A stretch of 64,000 bases of DNA from Candidatus Gastranaerophilales bacterium (GTDB lineage: Bacteria > Cyanobacteriota > Vampirovibrionia > Gastranaerophilales > Gastranaerophilaceae): positions 62,001 to 126,000 of the forward strand of contig CALUVV010000003.1 in NCBI GenBank assembly GCA_944324305.1, read 5' to 3'. The stretch's first letter is position 1. Every line of letters begins with the position of its first letter. Positions 37,664 to 46,586 of the stretch are shown in pieces. The position numbers and the translations under genes were made by a program. The notes beneath the pieces were generated by a model. It made no database searches, was not told the DNA's origin, and saw only the letters and a program-made list of their open reading frames with translations.

Positions 37664-37747
37664 TTCATATCTCCATATCTTTAATTTACCAAACCAATTA
37701 ACTATATATTAAACACAACCTTTTTTAAAGCGTTTGTGAAGAATTTG

Positions 37748-38377
37748 TTAAGCTTCCGCTTTAGAGAAAGTTATGTTATCAAGAAACATTTTAAAGTTAC
37801 TTTGCGCATATTTGCCGTTGCTCGACATATGTATATTTAATTCAACGGGGTTACCGTTTTTTATTTTAGTCAGCGGATCAAATGTTTCACGCAGGCGAAG
37901 TTTTGTCGAACGGATAAAATTCGCAATTGTAAAACCGTAATTTCTTTTTGCAACTTGCAAATCAAAGCTGTTAGCAATTTTTCTTGCCTTACATGCCTGC
38001 TGCTCCTGACCGACTGCTTTTCCCAATTCTTTTAATTTTTTCGCCTGTTCTCCCGTAAACAAATAACTGTGCGTATTATCCGCTATGCACCTGAAATAAT
38101 CAGAAGGCTGCATATTTTTCCGGTTGTTAATTTTAGGGTATCCGTTATAACCGCATTCAAGCCTGTAATCCGGGTCAAATTTTGCAAATTCTCTTATTAT
38201 GCCGATTTTTTTAGCGTCATTTTTGGCCGGTCCTGCAAGTGCTGCGGATAGTTGGCGGCAGGCTGCCCTTATATTTTTTTGATTAAATGTTTCCATCCCG
38301 TCAACGAATACGCGTACGGGAACAACGCTTGTAAAACAAGGATTTTGGCTTGAATTTTTATTTAATGCAGAAATCAT
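37748..38377 (-). CDS. Conserved hypothetical protein with an N-terminal NPCFTS block
   Basis: A 209-residue protein with no recognised domain. The N-terminus MISALNKNSSQNPCFTSVVPVRVFVDG resembles the Asn-rich N-termini of the proteins at 9435 and 11168 (NPSFKG, NVKFTG). The rest is basic and helical, with Cys-containing segments (NIRAACRQLSAALAG and EQQACKARKIA). No membrane helix or signal peptide. Function unknown. Confidence 0.65.
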   Translation of the reverse strand: MISALNKNSSQNPCFTSVVPVRVFVDGMETFNQKNIRAACRQLSAALAGPAKNDAKKIGIIREFAKFDPDYRLECGYNGYPKINNRKNMQPSDYFRCIADNTHSYLFTGEQAKKLKELGKAVGQEQQACKARKIANSFDLQVAKRNYGFTIANFIRSTKLRLRETFDPLTKIKNGNPVELNIHMSSNGKYAQSNFKMFLDNITFSKAEA

Positions 38378-38409
38378 AGCATAGTAAAACAGCTGAAAAT
38401 AATTTTTTG

Positions 38410-39777
38410 CTATTTATCCTCATTATATTTCAGAAGCGTTCCTTTAAATGATTTTTTATTAGTTAATTTTGCATGCTTTATGTTTGTTATAAGCTCTTTT
38501 ACTTCATCGCTGTTATAAAGTTCTTTTGCTTCGCGTGCAAATTCTAAGGCAGTATTATAATCGCCTTTATTCATATTCATAACGGCAAGGTTGTAAGATA
38601 CCATATATTTTTCATTATCTGATTTGGCAAGTTCATAAGCTTTTTGCATAGCTTTTAGTGCCTCTTTGTTTTTATTAAGTTCGGCGTATGCAATCCCCAT
38701 GTCAATGTAGCCGCCTGCAATATCAGGTGCGTTTTTTATATAATTCTGCGCTTCTTTTAATTTTCTGGTAGATATTTCTGCTGACGTTCCGAGAATTATA
38801 GGTGCATAAATTAATCCTTTTTTATTTAATTCATTTAAAGGCGTATTTGTAATTGTGGGTAAAAGCTTATAGAGTAATCTTATTGTGTTTATATCTTTAG
38901 AGGAAAGATACTGGAAAGAGCTTCTGTAAGGCGCATAAAAGCTGTTGTCGTCGTCAGCAGTCATGTACATTAAATCTTCGGTACTGTAACTGTGCCCCAT
39001 TATGCCGAGAGCGTGTCCGATTTCGTGCAGTATTGTGTTATAAAGTTCTTTATCTGAAAAGTAATTTCCGAAAGGATCATTTGTGTATAAAACAATAGTC
39101 ATATCATAAAGTGTCGGGCCCTTATAATTAGGTGTTGTAAATCCCACAACATATCTGCAGGTTTGTCCGCTGCACATATCTTCCGGGGGGGGGGCGATCC
39201 TCACCAGAATATCTGCGGTTTCTATGGAATTAGTCATTTTAAACGTTATAAAACCTGTTGCAGCCTGCCATTGGCTGAATGCTCTTATAATTTCCGTTTT
39301 GTAATAAGACGGAAGGTTTTTATTATCACTTGCATCGATAATTGCAACTTTTAAGGGGAATTTATTCTTATCCCATCGTATAATTCCTTTATCAAGAGGA
39401 ACCTGTTCTATATAATTATCACCGATATATGAGATTATATTATTTCTGAATTCAGTAATTCTTCTTTCGGCTATTTGTTGGGCACTGTCTTGCTGCGAAC
39501 CGGATGCAATTTCAAAAAGTTCTTTTTGCACGGTAGTGGTAAGCGACAGATGCATTAATGTTTTTACGTAATAATATCTGTAATCTTTGTTATGCTGATT
39601 AAAAAAATAGGCATTTTTTAAATTTTGGCGCGCTTTTACATAATCGTGCTTCTTGTAATAATTATGCCCCTGCCAATAGTAATATGAAGGCATAAGTTTA
39701 AATACAATACCGAAAACTATTGCAAATGAACAAATAAGTATAGTTAATATTCTGTCGCTATTGTTTTCCTGAGCCAT
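38410..39777 (-). CDS. Matrixin-like zinc metalloprotease with TPR regions
   Basis: A 455-residue protein. An N-terminal membrane anchor (ILTILICSFAIVFGIVFKLM) is followed by a TPR-like region. The protease domain has the zinc motif HEIGHALGIMGHS near residue 249 and a Met-turn (EDLMYM). The third His is one position later than in classical metzincins, as I recall for bacterial and cyanobacterial M10-like proteins. TPR units follow at 340-430. Likely acts outside the membrane. A C10 tract at residues 195-198 (RIAPPPEDM) is in frame here at length 10. The gene overlaps scpB by 20 bp. Confidence 0.8.
   Translation of the reverse strand: MAQENNSDRILTILICSFAIVFGIVFKLMPSYYYWQGHNYYKKHDYVKARQNLKNAYFFNQHNKDYRYYYVKTLMHLSLTTTVQKELFEIASGSQQDSAQQIAERRITEFRNNIISYIGDNYIEQVPLDKGIIRWDKNKFPLKVAIIDASDNKNLPSYYKTEIIRAFSQWQAATGFITFKMTNSIETADILVRIAPPPEDMCSGQTCRYVVGFTTPNYKGPTLYDMTIVLYTNDPFGNYFSDKELYNTILHEIGHALGIMGHSYSTEDLMYMTADDDNSFYAPYRSSFQYLSSKDINTIRLLYKLLPTITNTPLNELNKKGLIYAPIILGTSAEISTRKLKEAQNYIKNAPDIAGGYIDMGIAYAELNKNKEALKAMQKAYELAKSDNEKYMVSYNLAVMNMNKGDYNTALEFAREAKELYNSDEVKELITNIKHAKLTNKKSFKGTLLKYNEDK
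39185..39194 (+). repeat. C-G10-C tract, copy 6 (inside the matrixin-like gene)
   Basis: Ten G on +, encoding Pro-Pro-Pro in the minus-strand protease and in frame at length 10. It is the only copy inside a gene body and the only one without the downstream AAAGCT-like block. Confidence 0.9.
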
Positions 39778-40297
39778 TATCTTTTATCCCTTTATCAATT
39801 TCTAAAATTTTTGCAAGGGAACGCGTGTCGCCTTTTAATTTAAAATATTCCGCAAATTTTGGTGTTGTTTTAAGATTAAAGCTTCTGCCGTTTTTGTCGC
39901 GTGTTTTTGCAACAAGCCCTTTGTCAACAAGTTCTTTTATATGATCGTATGCGGAAGATCCGCGAAGTTCGATTAAAGCTGTCTGCCTGAGAGGTTCTTT
40001 CAATGCTATAACGGATAAAGTTCTTAATGTAGCAGGTTTTAAATCCACGGGACAAAGTAACTCGACTAAATCCATGTAATCTTCTTTAACCTGCAATATA
40101 TAGCCGTTCTCGTCGTCAATCTCTAATGCTCCGTCCCGAGCAGAGTAATCCATTATAAGCTCTAAAATTGCTTCTTCAATTGTTTCGGTTTCTTCATCAA
40201 GTATTGTGGCTATTTCATCCAATGAAACAGCGCGTGCTGTTATAAATAAAACAGCTTCAATTCTGGATTTCAACTGTTCCATTTTCATTTTCTCCAC
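39758..40297 (-). CDS. scpB: Segregation and condensation protein B
   Basis: A 179-residue protein with two winged-helix domains. It shows QLKSRIEAVLFITARAVSLDEIATIL at the start and the family core KPATLRTLSVIALKEPLRQTALIELRGSSAYDHIKELVDKGLV. It is the kleisin-associated subunit of the bacterial SMC condensin. It overlaps scpA by 41 bp. Confidence 0.93.
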   Translation of the reverse strand: MEKMKMEQLKSRIEAVLFITARAVSLDEIATILDEETETIEEAILELIMDYSARDGALEIDDENGYILQVKEDYMDLVELLCPVDLKPATLRTLSVIALKEPLRQTALIELRGSSAYDHIKELVDKGLVAKTRDKNGRSFNLKTTPKFAEYFKLKGDTRSLAKILEIDKGIKDNGSGKQ

Positions 40298-41084
40298 CCT
40301 TTACAACATACAGATCAGAATAAAATTCGTCCTGCATTAACTCATAGTCCGTTTCTGCAGTAAGGAACAATAAAGCTATATAGGCGCTTATTTTATCCAT
40401 ACCCAGCAAGGTAAGTTCATTTAATTCAATCTTATCGTTTTTTTCAAAGATTTGTCCGAGGTTTTCTTTTAATGTCAAAACACATGTTTCGATATATTCT
40501 TCATGGGCAAGATTAACAATATCATCTGGGGTTAATCTTGAATATGACTGGACACGTCTTTTGGCGCGTTCATGAGCACTTTTTAACGACTGTTTTTGCT
40601 CAAGTTTTTCATAGAATTCCAACTGTCTTATCAAGTCTTTCAAAGTTACAACACGGTTATGATTTAATCTAACGCTTGTACGTCTTTGAAGAACTTCATC
40701 AATAGAAATTACATTATTTGTCGGCACATAATCATCTTCGCCGTAATCAACAATAAAGCCGTCATCATCATATTGAACATCGGGTTCCTGTGTATCAAAC
40801 TGCATTATGTCAATGCCTTCAAGAACATTGGATTTAAGCTTCAAAAGTACGGCGGCAAACAAAAATGTTCTTCCCGTTACTCTTAAATTCCGGGATTTCA
40901 TCTGCACCATGTGCGCAAGATATTTATCCGTAACATCGACAATATCAATGTTCCAGGGGTCGATTTTACCTGCTTTTGCCATATCGACAAGAATTCCTAT
41001 GCCTTCGCTTTTGGGCTTGCCGTCTTTTGATAAGCCTAAATCAGGTAAATCTAAATTATAATTTAATGCTGCCTCTGTACTCAT
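40257..41084 (-). CDS. scpA: Segregation and condensation protein A (kleisin)
   Basis: A 275-residue kleisin. The N-terminal helical domain contains IGILVDMAKAGKIDPWNIDIVDVTDKYL and FLFAAVLLKLKSNVL; the C-terminal winged helix has EETDYELMQDEF-like sequence at its end. It bridges the SMC heads and binds ScpB. SD AGGA precedes the ATG, seven bases after smc, so smc-scpA-scpB is one operon. Confidence 0.93.
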   Translation of the reverse strand: MSTEAALNYNLDLPDLGLSKDGKPKSEGIGILVDMAKAGKIDPWNIDIVDVTDKYLAHMVQMKSRNLRVTGRTFLFAAVLLKLKSNVLEGIDIMQFDTQEPDVQYDDDGFIVDYGEDDYVPTNNVISIDEVLQRRTSVRLNHNRVVTLKDLIRQLEFYEKLEQKQSLKSAHERAKRRVQSYSRLTPDDIVNLAHEEYIETCVLTLKENLGQIFEKNDKIELNELTLLGMDKISAYIALLFLTAETDYELMQDEFYSDLYVVKGGENENGTVEIQN

Positions 41085-41091
41085 ATCCTGA

Positions 41092-44000
41092 TTATTCGTC
41101 CCTTAGTTTTATACCCGTAACTTTAGTAATCCCCTTTTCTTTCTGGGTAACTCCTAAAGTCCTGTTAGCTGATTCTATCATAGGTTTTCTGTGACTAACT
41201 ACTATAAATTGCGTATCTTTTGATTGGTTCTGCACCATTTGGGCGATACGTTCAACGTTCATTGTGTCCAAGCTGGCGTCAACTTCATCAAATGCGTAGA
41301 ATGGTGACGGCATATAACGTTGAATTGCAAATACAAATGCAAGTGCTGTTAATGATTTTTCACCGCCCGACATACTTTCCAGTCTTTGAAGTTTTTTATC
41401 ACGCGGCTGGGCTTCTATTGTCATACCGCCTGAGAGCGGGTCGTCGGGGCATTCCAGTTTAAGTTCGCCTTCACCCTCTGATAATTGGTGGAATACTTCT
41501 TTAAAGTTTTCGTTTATGTGGTTGTAAGTTTTCATAAACGTATCTTTTTTAAGCTGCTCATATCCCTGCATTCTTTCGAGAATTTCTTTGCGTTCTTTAG
41601 AAAGTGTTTCAATCTGCTGTTTTAATTCACTCTGGCGCGCAAGTACTTCTTCGTAAGCCGCTAATGCTCTCATATTTACATCGCCTAACTCTGCCATACG
41701 TTTTTCAAGACGCTGTATTTTTGATGTTATTTCATCGATGGAAATTTCAACGGGTTCAAGTTTATTAACATCTTCGCCCGCGTCTTCAAGGTCTTTTTTA
41801 GCGGTTTCAAGCTGGGGTTCAAGCTCGCGTCTGCGTGCTTTAAAAGATTCAATCTGTTCAGCAATTCTTTCAATGTCTGCAACTCTTATATGCTTTTGCT
41901 TTTCCAGTTCTATTAAGTCCGCATTGATTTCATCGCGTTCTTTAAGAAGTTTTCCGAGCTTTTCTTCAATCTGAACAATTTGTTCGTGAAGTTCTTCCAT
42001 TTTTTTATTTAATTCAACAATATCGTTTTTGTAACGTGTTTTATCTTCTTCAAGTTTAACGTTATTGTGCTCGATGCTTGTAATTTCTTCTTCTTTGGTT
42101 TCGATTAAATTCTCGTGGAATGCTATCTGTCGGTTAAGCTCGTTTTTGTCGCTGTCGGCAGTCATAAGTTTAGCTTGAAGTCTTTTAATTTCCGATTCAA
42201 CGCCTTCTGTTTTTTCTTTAAGGTCTTTTAAATCTTTGTCATTAATAAGTTTTTCAACTTCTTCAATTTCTTCCTGACAGATTGCCATGTCATCATAAAT
42301 TTTGACATTCTGTTCTTCGAGTTTATCTAATTTTTTGTTTAATTCCGCAATTTTAGGCCCGGTCTGAGCAATGAAATCAGCTTTTTCTTTCAAAATATTT
42401 TCGCTGTTCTCATAATTTCTGTTCATATTGTCGAGCTCAACTTTAGATTTTGAAAACTCGCTCATTGAGTCGGAATATTTTGTTCTGACATCTTCAAGTT
42501 TGGCTTCCAGAGATGATTTTTTATTTTCTAAAGAGCCTAATTTTTGCTCCATTTCTTTAAGACGTTCTTTAAACTTGTTAAGTTCATCATCATCATTCTG
42601 GCTGAAGCTTAAACCTGTTCTTAATCTTGTTCCGCCTGTCATCGAACCTGATTTTTCCAGAAGGTCGCCCTGTAAAGTTACCATTCTGTATTTCCCGATA
42701 AGCTTTTTGGCACATTCAATATCTTCAACAACAATAGTGTCGCCTACGGCATAGAAAAACGCATCTATATATTCATCGTCAAAATCCACAAGGTTAATTG
42801 CAAAATCAATTACGCCTTTGTCTTTCGGAAGCTGCAAGCGCGAAGGAGCTTTTTTAATCTTATTCAGCGGAATAAATGTTGCTCTCCCCGCATTTGAAGA
42901 TTTCAAAAGTTCAATAGCAACAGATGCGACATGTTCATCATCTACAACAACGTGAGCCATTCTTCCGCCGAATGCAACTTCCATGGCAACCGCATATTCC
43001 TTATCAACCTTTCCCAGCTGTGCAAGAGGTGCATGAACTCCTCTTAATTTTGCGTTCATAATTGTATCGATTGCACGTCCGAAGTTTGCATCTTCTGCCG
43101 CCTGCTTTTTAGCTTCCATTGCTGAAATTTTTCTGTATGCCATTTGAATGTTATAGTTCAAATCGTTAATTTCGTTTTTTGTGGTATCGAGGTCATGGAG
43201 CGTGTTTTGCTGGATAATCTTAAAATCACCCATCTCTTTTTGTAGCTGTTCCACAAGAGTTTTTTTCAAATCCTGGTTTGAAGCAAAATTCGATTTCATC
43301 TCGTTTAATTCTTCAAGTTTTGCTTTTGCTTCTTCCAAATCTCTTTGAAGATTTTTCAATTCGCTTTCTAATGGAAGTTTGGTCTGAATAAGTTTTGTTT
43401 CCTCGTCTTTTAAATCCTCAAGCTGTTTTCTGAGACGGTTTCTTTTTTCAATATGCTGGTCAGCAGTAGCATTAAGACCTGTCATATCTTCAAGAATTTT
43501 CTTTAATTCAGCTTCGCGTCCGGCAATATTTGTTCTGATGAGTGCAATTTCATCATCTTTAAGCTGAATTTTAAGCTTAAAATCTTCTATTTTCTTTTTA
43601 AAGCCTTCAATACCGTTTTTTGCATTTTCAATTGAGCGCAGGCCGTCATGAATTTGTTTATCTGCATAATTTGACGCATTATTTTTACGGTCAATTTCAC
43701 CTTTAATTGCTTCTTCCTGCTTTTTTAATTCAATTTGCTGCGCTTCGCCTTTTTCCTTAACGAGTTCCGAAATTTCCTGATATTTTTGCTTAATCAATGT
43801 CAGTCTTTCGTCAAGGTCTTTATTTTTAACTTCTTCTTCTTTTTTCTTTTTGGTGAATTCTAAAATATTTTCATGGGCTTTTTCAAGATTTCTTTTAATA
43901 TCAAAGAAGCGGACTTTATTAATCTGACTTTCAAGCCCCTGTTTTTCTTCTCTTAATTTCTGGTATTTTAAAGCAACTTCGCGTTCTTCTTTGAGCTGCT

Positions 44001-44589
44001 CAAGCCTGTTATCAACTTCGTTTAAAATAACAGTAGAGCGTTCAACACGCTGTTCAACTGTTTCAAGCTCATTTGTTGCCTGTTCTATTCGTCTGTCAAA
44101 ATCCGCAATCCCTGCAATTTCGTCAATAATCTTGCGGCGGTTTTTGGGGGAGCAGTTTGTAATCCCCATAACATCGCCCTGCATCATTACATTATAGCTG
44201 TTGGGGGTTACGTTATATTTTTCAAGAATTGCATGGACATTCGTAAGAGTTGTTACACTGTCGTTTATGTAATATGTACTAGCATAACCCTGCGAAGTCT
44301 TGCGGATTTTTCTTCCGATGCTTAAATCTTCGCCGTTTTCGGTTTCTCCGAACGTAACTTTTACAAATGCTTCGTTTCTTTTTGTGTAGGTAGAAATAAA
44401 ATGCGATAAGTTTTCCGCACGCAGTTCGCTTGCGTTTGCAAGCCCGAGCGCAAAAAGAACACTGTCAATGATATTGCTTTTACCCGAGCCGTTAGGACCC
44501 GAAACCGTAGTAAACCCCTTTAATAAAGGGATTTCGGATTTGTTGGCAAATGATTTAAAATTATCTATTTCCAGTTGTTTTATATACAT
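41092..44589 (-). CDS. smc: Chromosome segregation protein SMC
   Basis: A 1165-residue SMC protein. Walker A at GPNGSGKSNIIDSVLFALG near residue 35, a coiled coil (about 170-490), the hinge (about 500-670, with GVHAPLAQLGKVDKEYAVAMEVAFGGR), a returning coiled coil, then the signature SGGEKSLTALAFVFAIQ and Walker B AFDEVDASLD. With ScpA and ScpB it forms the condensin that organises and segregates the chromosome. Length is typical and all three subunit genes are together. Confidence 0.97.
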   Translation of the reverse strand: MYIKQLEIDNFKSFANKSEIPLLKGFTTVSGPNGSGKSNIIDSVLFALGLANASELRAENLSHFISTYTKRNEAFVKVTFGETENGEDLSIGRKIRKTSQGYASTYYINDSVTTLTNVHAILEKYNVTPNSYNVMMQGDVMGITNCSPKNRRKIIDEIAGIADFDRRIEQATNELETVEQRVERSTVILNEVDNRLEQLKEEREVALKYQKLREEKQGLESQINKVRFFDIKRNLEKAHENILEFTKKKKEEEVKNKDLDERLTLIKQKYQEISELVKEKGEAQQIELKKQEEAIKGEIDRKNNASNYADKQIHDGLRSIENAKNGIEGFKKKIEDFKLKIQLKDDEIALIRTNIAGREAELKKILEDMTGLNATADQHIEKRNRLRKQLEDLKDEETKLIQTKLPLESELKNLQRDLEEAKAKLEELNEMKSNFASNQDLKKTLVEQLQKEMGDFKIIQQNTLHDLDTTKNEINDLNYNIQMAYRKISAMEAKKQAAEDANFGRAIDTIMNAKLRGVHAPLAQLGKVDKEYAVAMEVAFGGRMAHVVVDDEHVASVAIELLKSSNAGRATFIPLNKIKKAPSRLQLPKDKGVIDFAINLVDFDDEYIDAFFYAVGDTIVVEDIECAKKLIGKYRMVTLQGDLLEKSGSMTGGTRLRTGLSFSQNDDDELNKFKERLKEMEQKLGSLENKKSSLEAKLEDVRTKYSDSMSEFSKSKVELDNMNRNYENSENILKEKADFIAQTGPKIAELNKKLDKLEEQNVKIYDDMAICQEEIEEVEKLINDKDLKDLKEKTEGVESEIKRLQAKLMTADSDKNELNRQIAFHENLIETKEEEITSIEHNNVKLEEDKTRYKNDIVELNKKMEELHEQIVQIEEKLGKLLKERDEINADLIELEKQKHIRVADIERIAEQIESFKARRRELEPQLETAKKDLEDAGEDVNKLEPVEISIDEITSKIQRLEKRMAELGDVNMRALAAYEEVLARQSELKQQIETLSKERKEILERMQGYEQLKKDTFMKTYNHINENFKEVFHQLSEGEGELKLECPDDPLSGGMTIEAQPRDKKLQRLESMSGGEKSLTALAFVFAIQRYMPSPFYAFDEVDASLDTMNVERIAQMVQNQSKDTQFIVVSHRKPMIESANRTLGVTQKEKGITKVTGIKLRDE

Positions 44590-44665
44590 AAATTTCTACC
44601 AAGTCTTATTATCTATTGAACAACAACTTTTTCAGCATGTCAAAAGATTAAATAAATCTTTACGT

Positions 44666-44694
44666 TTGCCAATTGCCGTAATTAATGCTATTAT
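44666..44694 (+). promoter_or_regulatory. Promoter at 44.7 kb, predicting leaderless mRNA
   Basis: TTGCCA (44666-44671), 17-bp spacer, TATTAT (44689-44694), six bases before ATG 44701. No Shine-Dalgarno. Confidence 0.7.
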
Positions 44695-44700
44695 TTGCTT

Positions 44701-46560
44701 ATGTTAGATTTTAAGTTGGAGAACGACAAAGAAAGAGCTTATTTTGAACAGGATTTTTCCGATGTAAACGAGCTTTTACACAGAATAAGAGCTTCTCTTA
44801 TTGACGGAAATCCGCTTAGTATAAACGGTTTGGATTTGCCGCTTAACTACGACAGGGCAGAAACGCTTGTTTATATTACTCTTTTTCAAGCAGGTCAAAA
44901 GTTTATTCGTTACGGGAGTAAAAGAGCTGATTTAGAAACAACGATTAACCGTAATATAGAAGTGCTTCGTAAAAATAAAAGGTTCTCTGACTTTTCCGTT
45001 ACTGACGAAAATTCTTGCAGGATTATGATTGAATGGGTGATTGACCGAAAGAAAGTTTCACCGAAAAATTTAAATTCCGAAAGGTTCGATAATGCAAGAT
45101 TTGAAATAGGTATTAACGGGCTGGAACTTAGAAAAGACGGTATATCTTATTACTATATGCCGACTGATGCGGTTACATTAAGTCATATGGGGCTGCGTGC
45201 CGTTTTGCAGACACTTGTAAAAAAAACTCCTATCGGAAAACTTACAAACAGTATTTCTGAAAGATTAAATATTCTTGCAGCTTCTAATGATTATGAATAT
45301 TATCTTTTCAGGAGCCGTGCTTTTGTTTCTTATAAAAATGATTGTATTCCCTTATATCGCGGAAACGTCAGATATAAGGAATTCAGCTATGATGTTTTAT
45401 TAAATCAGGTTATTAAATCCGTAGACTGGATTCTTGAAAATATGTATGATGACGGCAGATTTTTATATTATTACGACTGCTGCGATGATACTTATAAAGA
45501 CCACGAACATCCGACCCGCCCGCTAAATAACCTTTATTATAATGATTTACGGCATTGCGGCGGAGTTATAGCTCTTATAAGAGCTTATGAATTAACCTCG
45601 GATGAAAAATACATTAAAGCCGCTAAAAAAGCTCTTGATTGGAGCGTTTCTATCTCAAAAGAGCACGATACAAAATGGGGTAAGGCTTATTATGCTTTTT
45701 ATAACAGGAAAGCAAAACTCGGCGGCACAGGTGTTCTTCTTGTCGCAATGATGCAATATAGAAATTTTACGGGTGATAAGTCTTACGATGAATATATAAA
45801 AGGTTATACACGTCATATTTTAAGCAGAGTTTATGATAACGGCGAGATTTTAGGTTATTATATTCATCCTCAGTATAATAACGGTGAACCTCTGATTAAT
45901 ATGAGCGATGCCGAGCGGAAAGAAACATTTTCTTTCTATTATCCGGGTGAAGCTCTTTTAGGGCTTGCTTTGTTTGCAAATAATTTTTATGATGACGAAA
46001 ACCTTGTTAAAGATGTCAGAAGAATTTCTAAAAAAGCTCTTGATTGGATTGTTGATGAAAGACCGCATATCTATGCGGATTTATTTACCGCACTTCCTTC
46101 TGATGCATGGTTAATGCAGGCAATTGAGGAGTGGGCAAAGGATAAAAATTTTCAGAAAGATAATTATATAAATTTTGTATTTACCGATGCGGCAACAATG
46201 GTTGAAAAAACTTATAAGAGAAATAATTCACCTTATATTGATTATGAAGGCGGATATTATTATAACTACGGTGATCATTATTTTCCTGACGGTGCGCGGT
46301 CCGAAGGCCTTGTTGCAGCATATTACCTTGCAAAATTTCTGGGCAGAGAAAAGTTAGCCGATAAACTTCTTAATGCTTGTAAAAATGCCGCAATGTGCCA
46401 ATTTCATTTATTTAATGATGAAATAAATAATTATTCTCATAAAAATCCTTTGAGGTCTGCAAATTCAATCCGCTTTAAGGCAACGCGCCAGTGGGTTAGA
46501 GTTGACTCAATTCAGCACGTTTCCTGCTTTTTTGCAAGATTATACAAAGCTGAAAAATAA
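44701..46560 (+). CDS. Conserved hypothetical protein, alpha/alpha-toroid (six-hairpin glycosidase-like)
   Basis: About 619 residues. The C-terminal two-thirds read like an (alpha/alpha)6 toroid: repeated helical hairpins with LIRAYELTSDEKYIKAAKKALDWSV, GGTGVLLVAMMQYRNFTGDKSYDEYI, YYPGEALLGLALFANNF and GLVAAYYLAKFLGREKLADKLL. This fold occurs in glycoside hydrolases, epimerases and related enzymes. The N-terminal 200 residues are unassigned. No signal peptide. Start ATG 44701 preferred over TTG 44695 because of the promoter position. Activity unknown; a glycan role is inference. Confidence 0.7.
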   Translation: MLDFKLENDKERAYFEQDFSDVNELLHRIRASLIDGNPLSINGLDLPLNYDRAETLVYITLFQAGQKFIRYGSKRADLETTINRNIEVLRKNKRFSDFSVTDENSCRIMIEWVIDRKKVSPKNLNSERFDNARFEIGINGLELRKDGISYYYMPTDAVTLSHMGLRAVLQTLVKKTPIGKLTNSISERLNILAASNDYEYYLFRSRAFVSYKNDCIPLYRGNVRYKEFSYDVLLNQVIKSVDWILENMYDDGRFLYYYDCCDDTYKDHEHPTRPLNNLYYNDLRHCGGVIALIRAYELTSDEKYIKAAKKALDWSVSISKEHDTKWGKAYYAFYNRKAKLGGTGVLLVAMMQYRNFTGDKSYDEYIKGYTRHILSRVYDNGEILGYYIHPQYNNGEPLINMSDAERKETFSFYYPGEALLGLALFANNFYDDENLVKDVRRISKKALDWIVDERPHIYADLFTALPSDAWLMQAIEEWAKDKNFQKDNYINFVFTDAATMVEKTYKRNNSPYIDYEGGYYYNYGDHYFPDGARSEGLVAAYYLAKFLGREKLADKLLNACKNAAMCQFHLFNDEINNYSHKNPLRSANSIRFKATRQWVRVDSIQHVSCFFARLYKAEK

Positions 46561-46585
46561 AAAAGACTAACAAGTCAGTTAGTCT
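46556..46585 (-). terminator. Terminator of the duplicated gene, copy 2
   Basis: AGACTAAC (46564-46571) pairs with GTTAGTCT (46578-46585). On the minus strand it is followed by a T-run. It differs from the copy 1 terminator, so the duplicated block stops short of it. Confidence 0.75.
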
Positions 46586-46586
46586 A

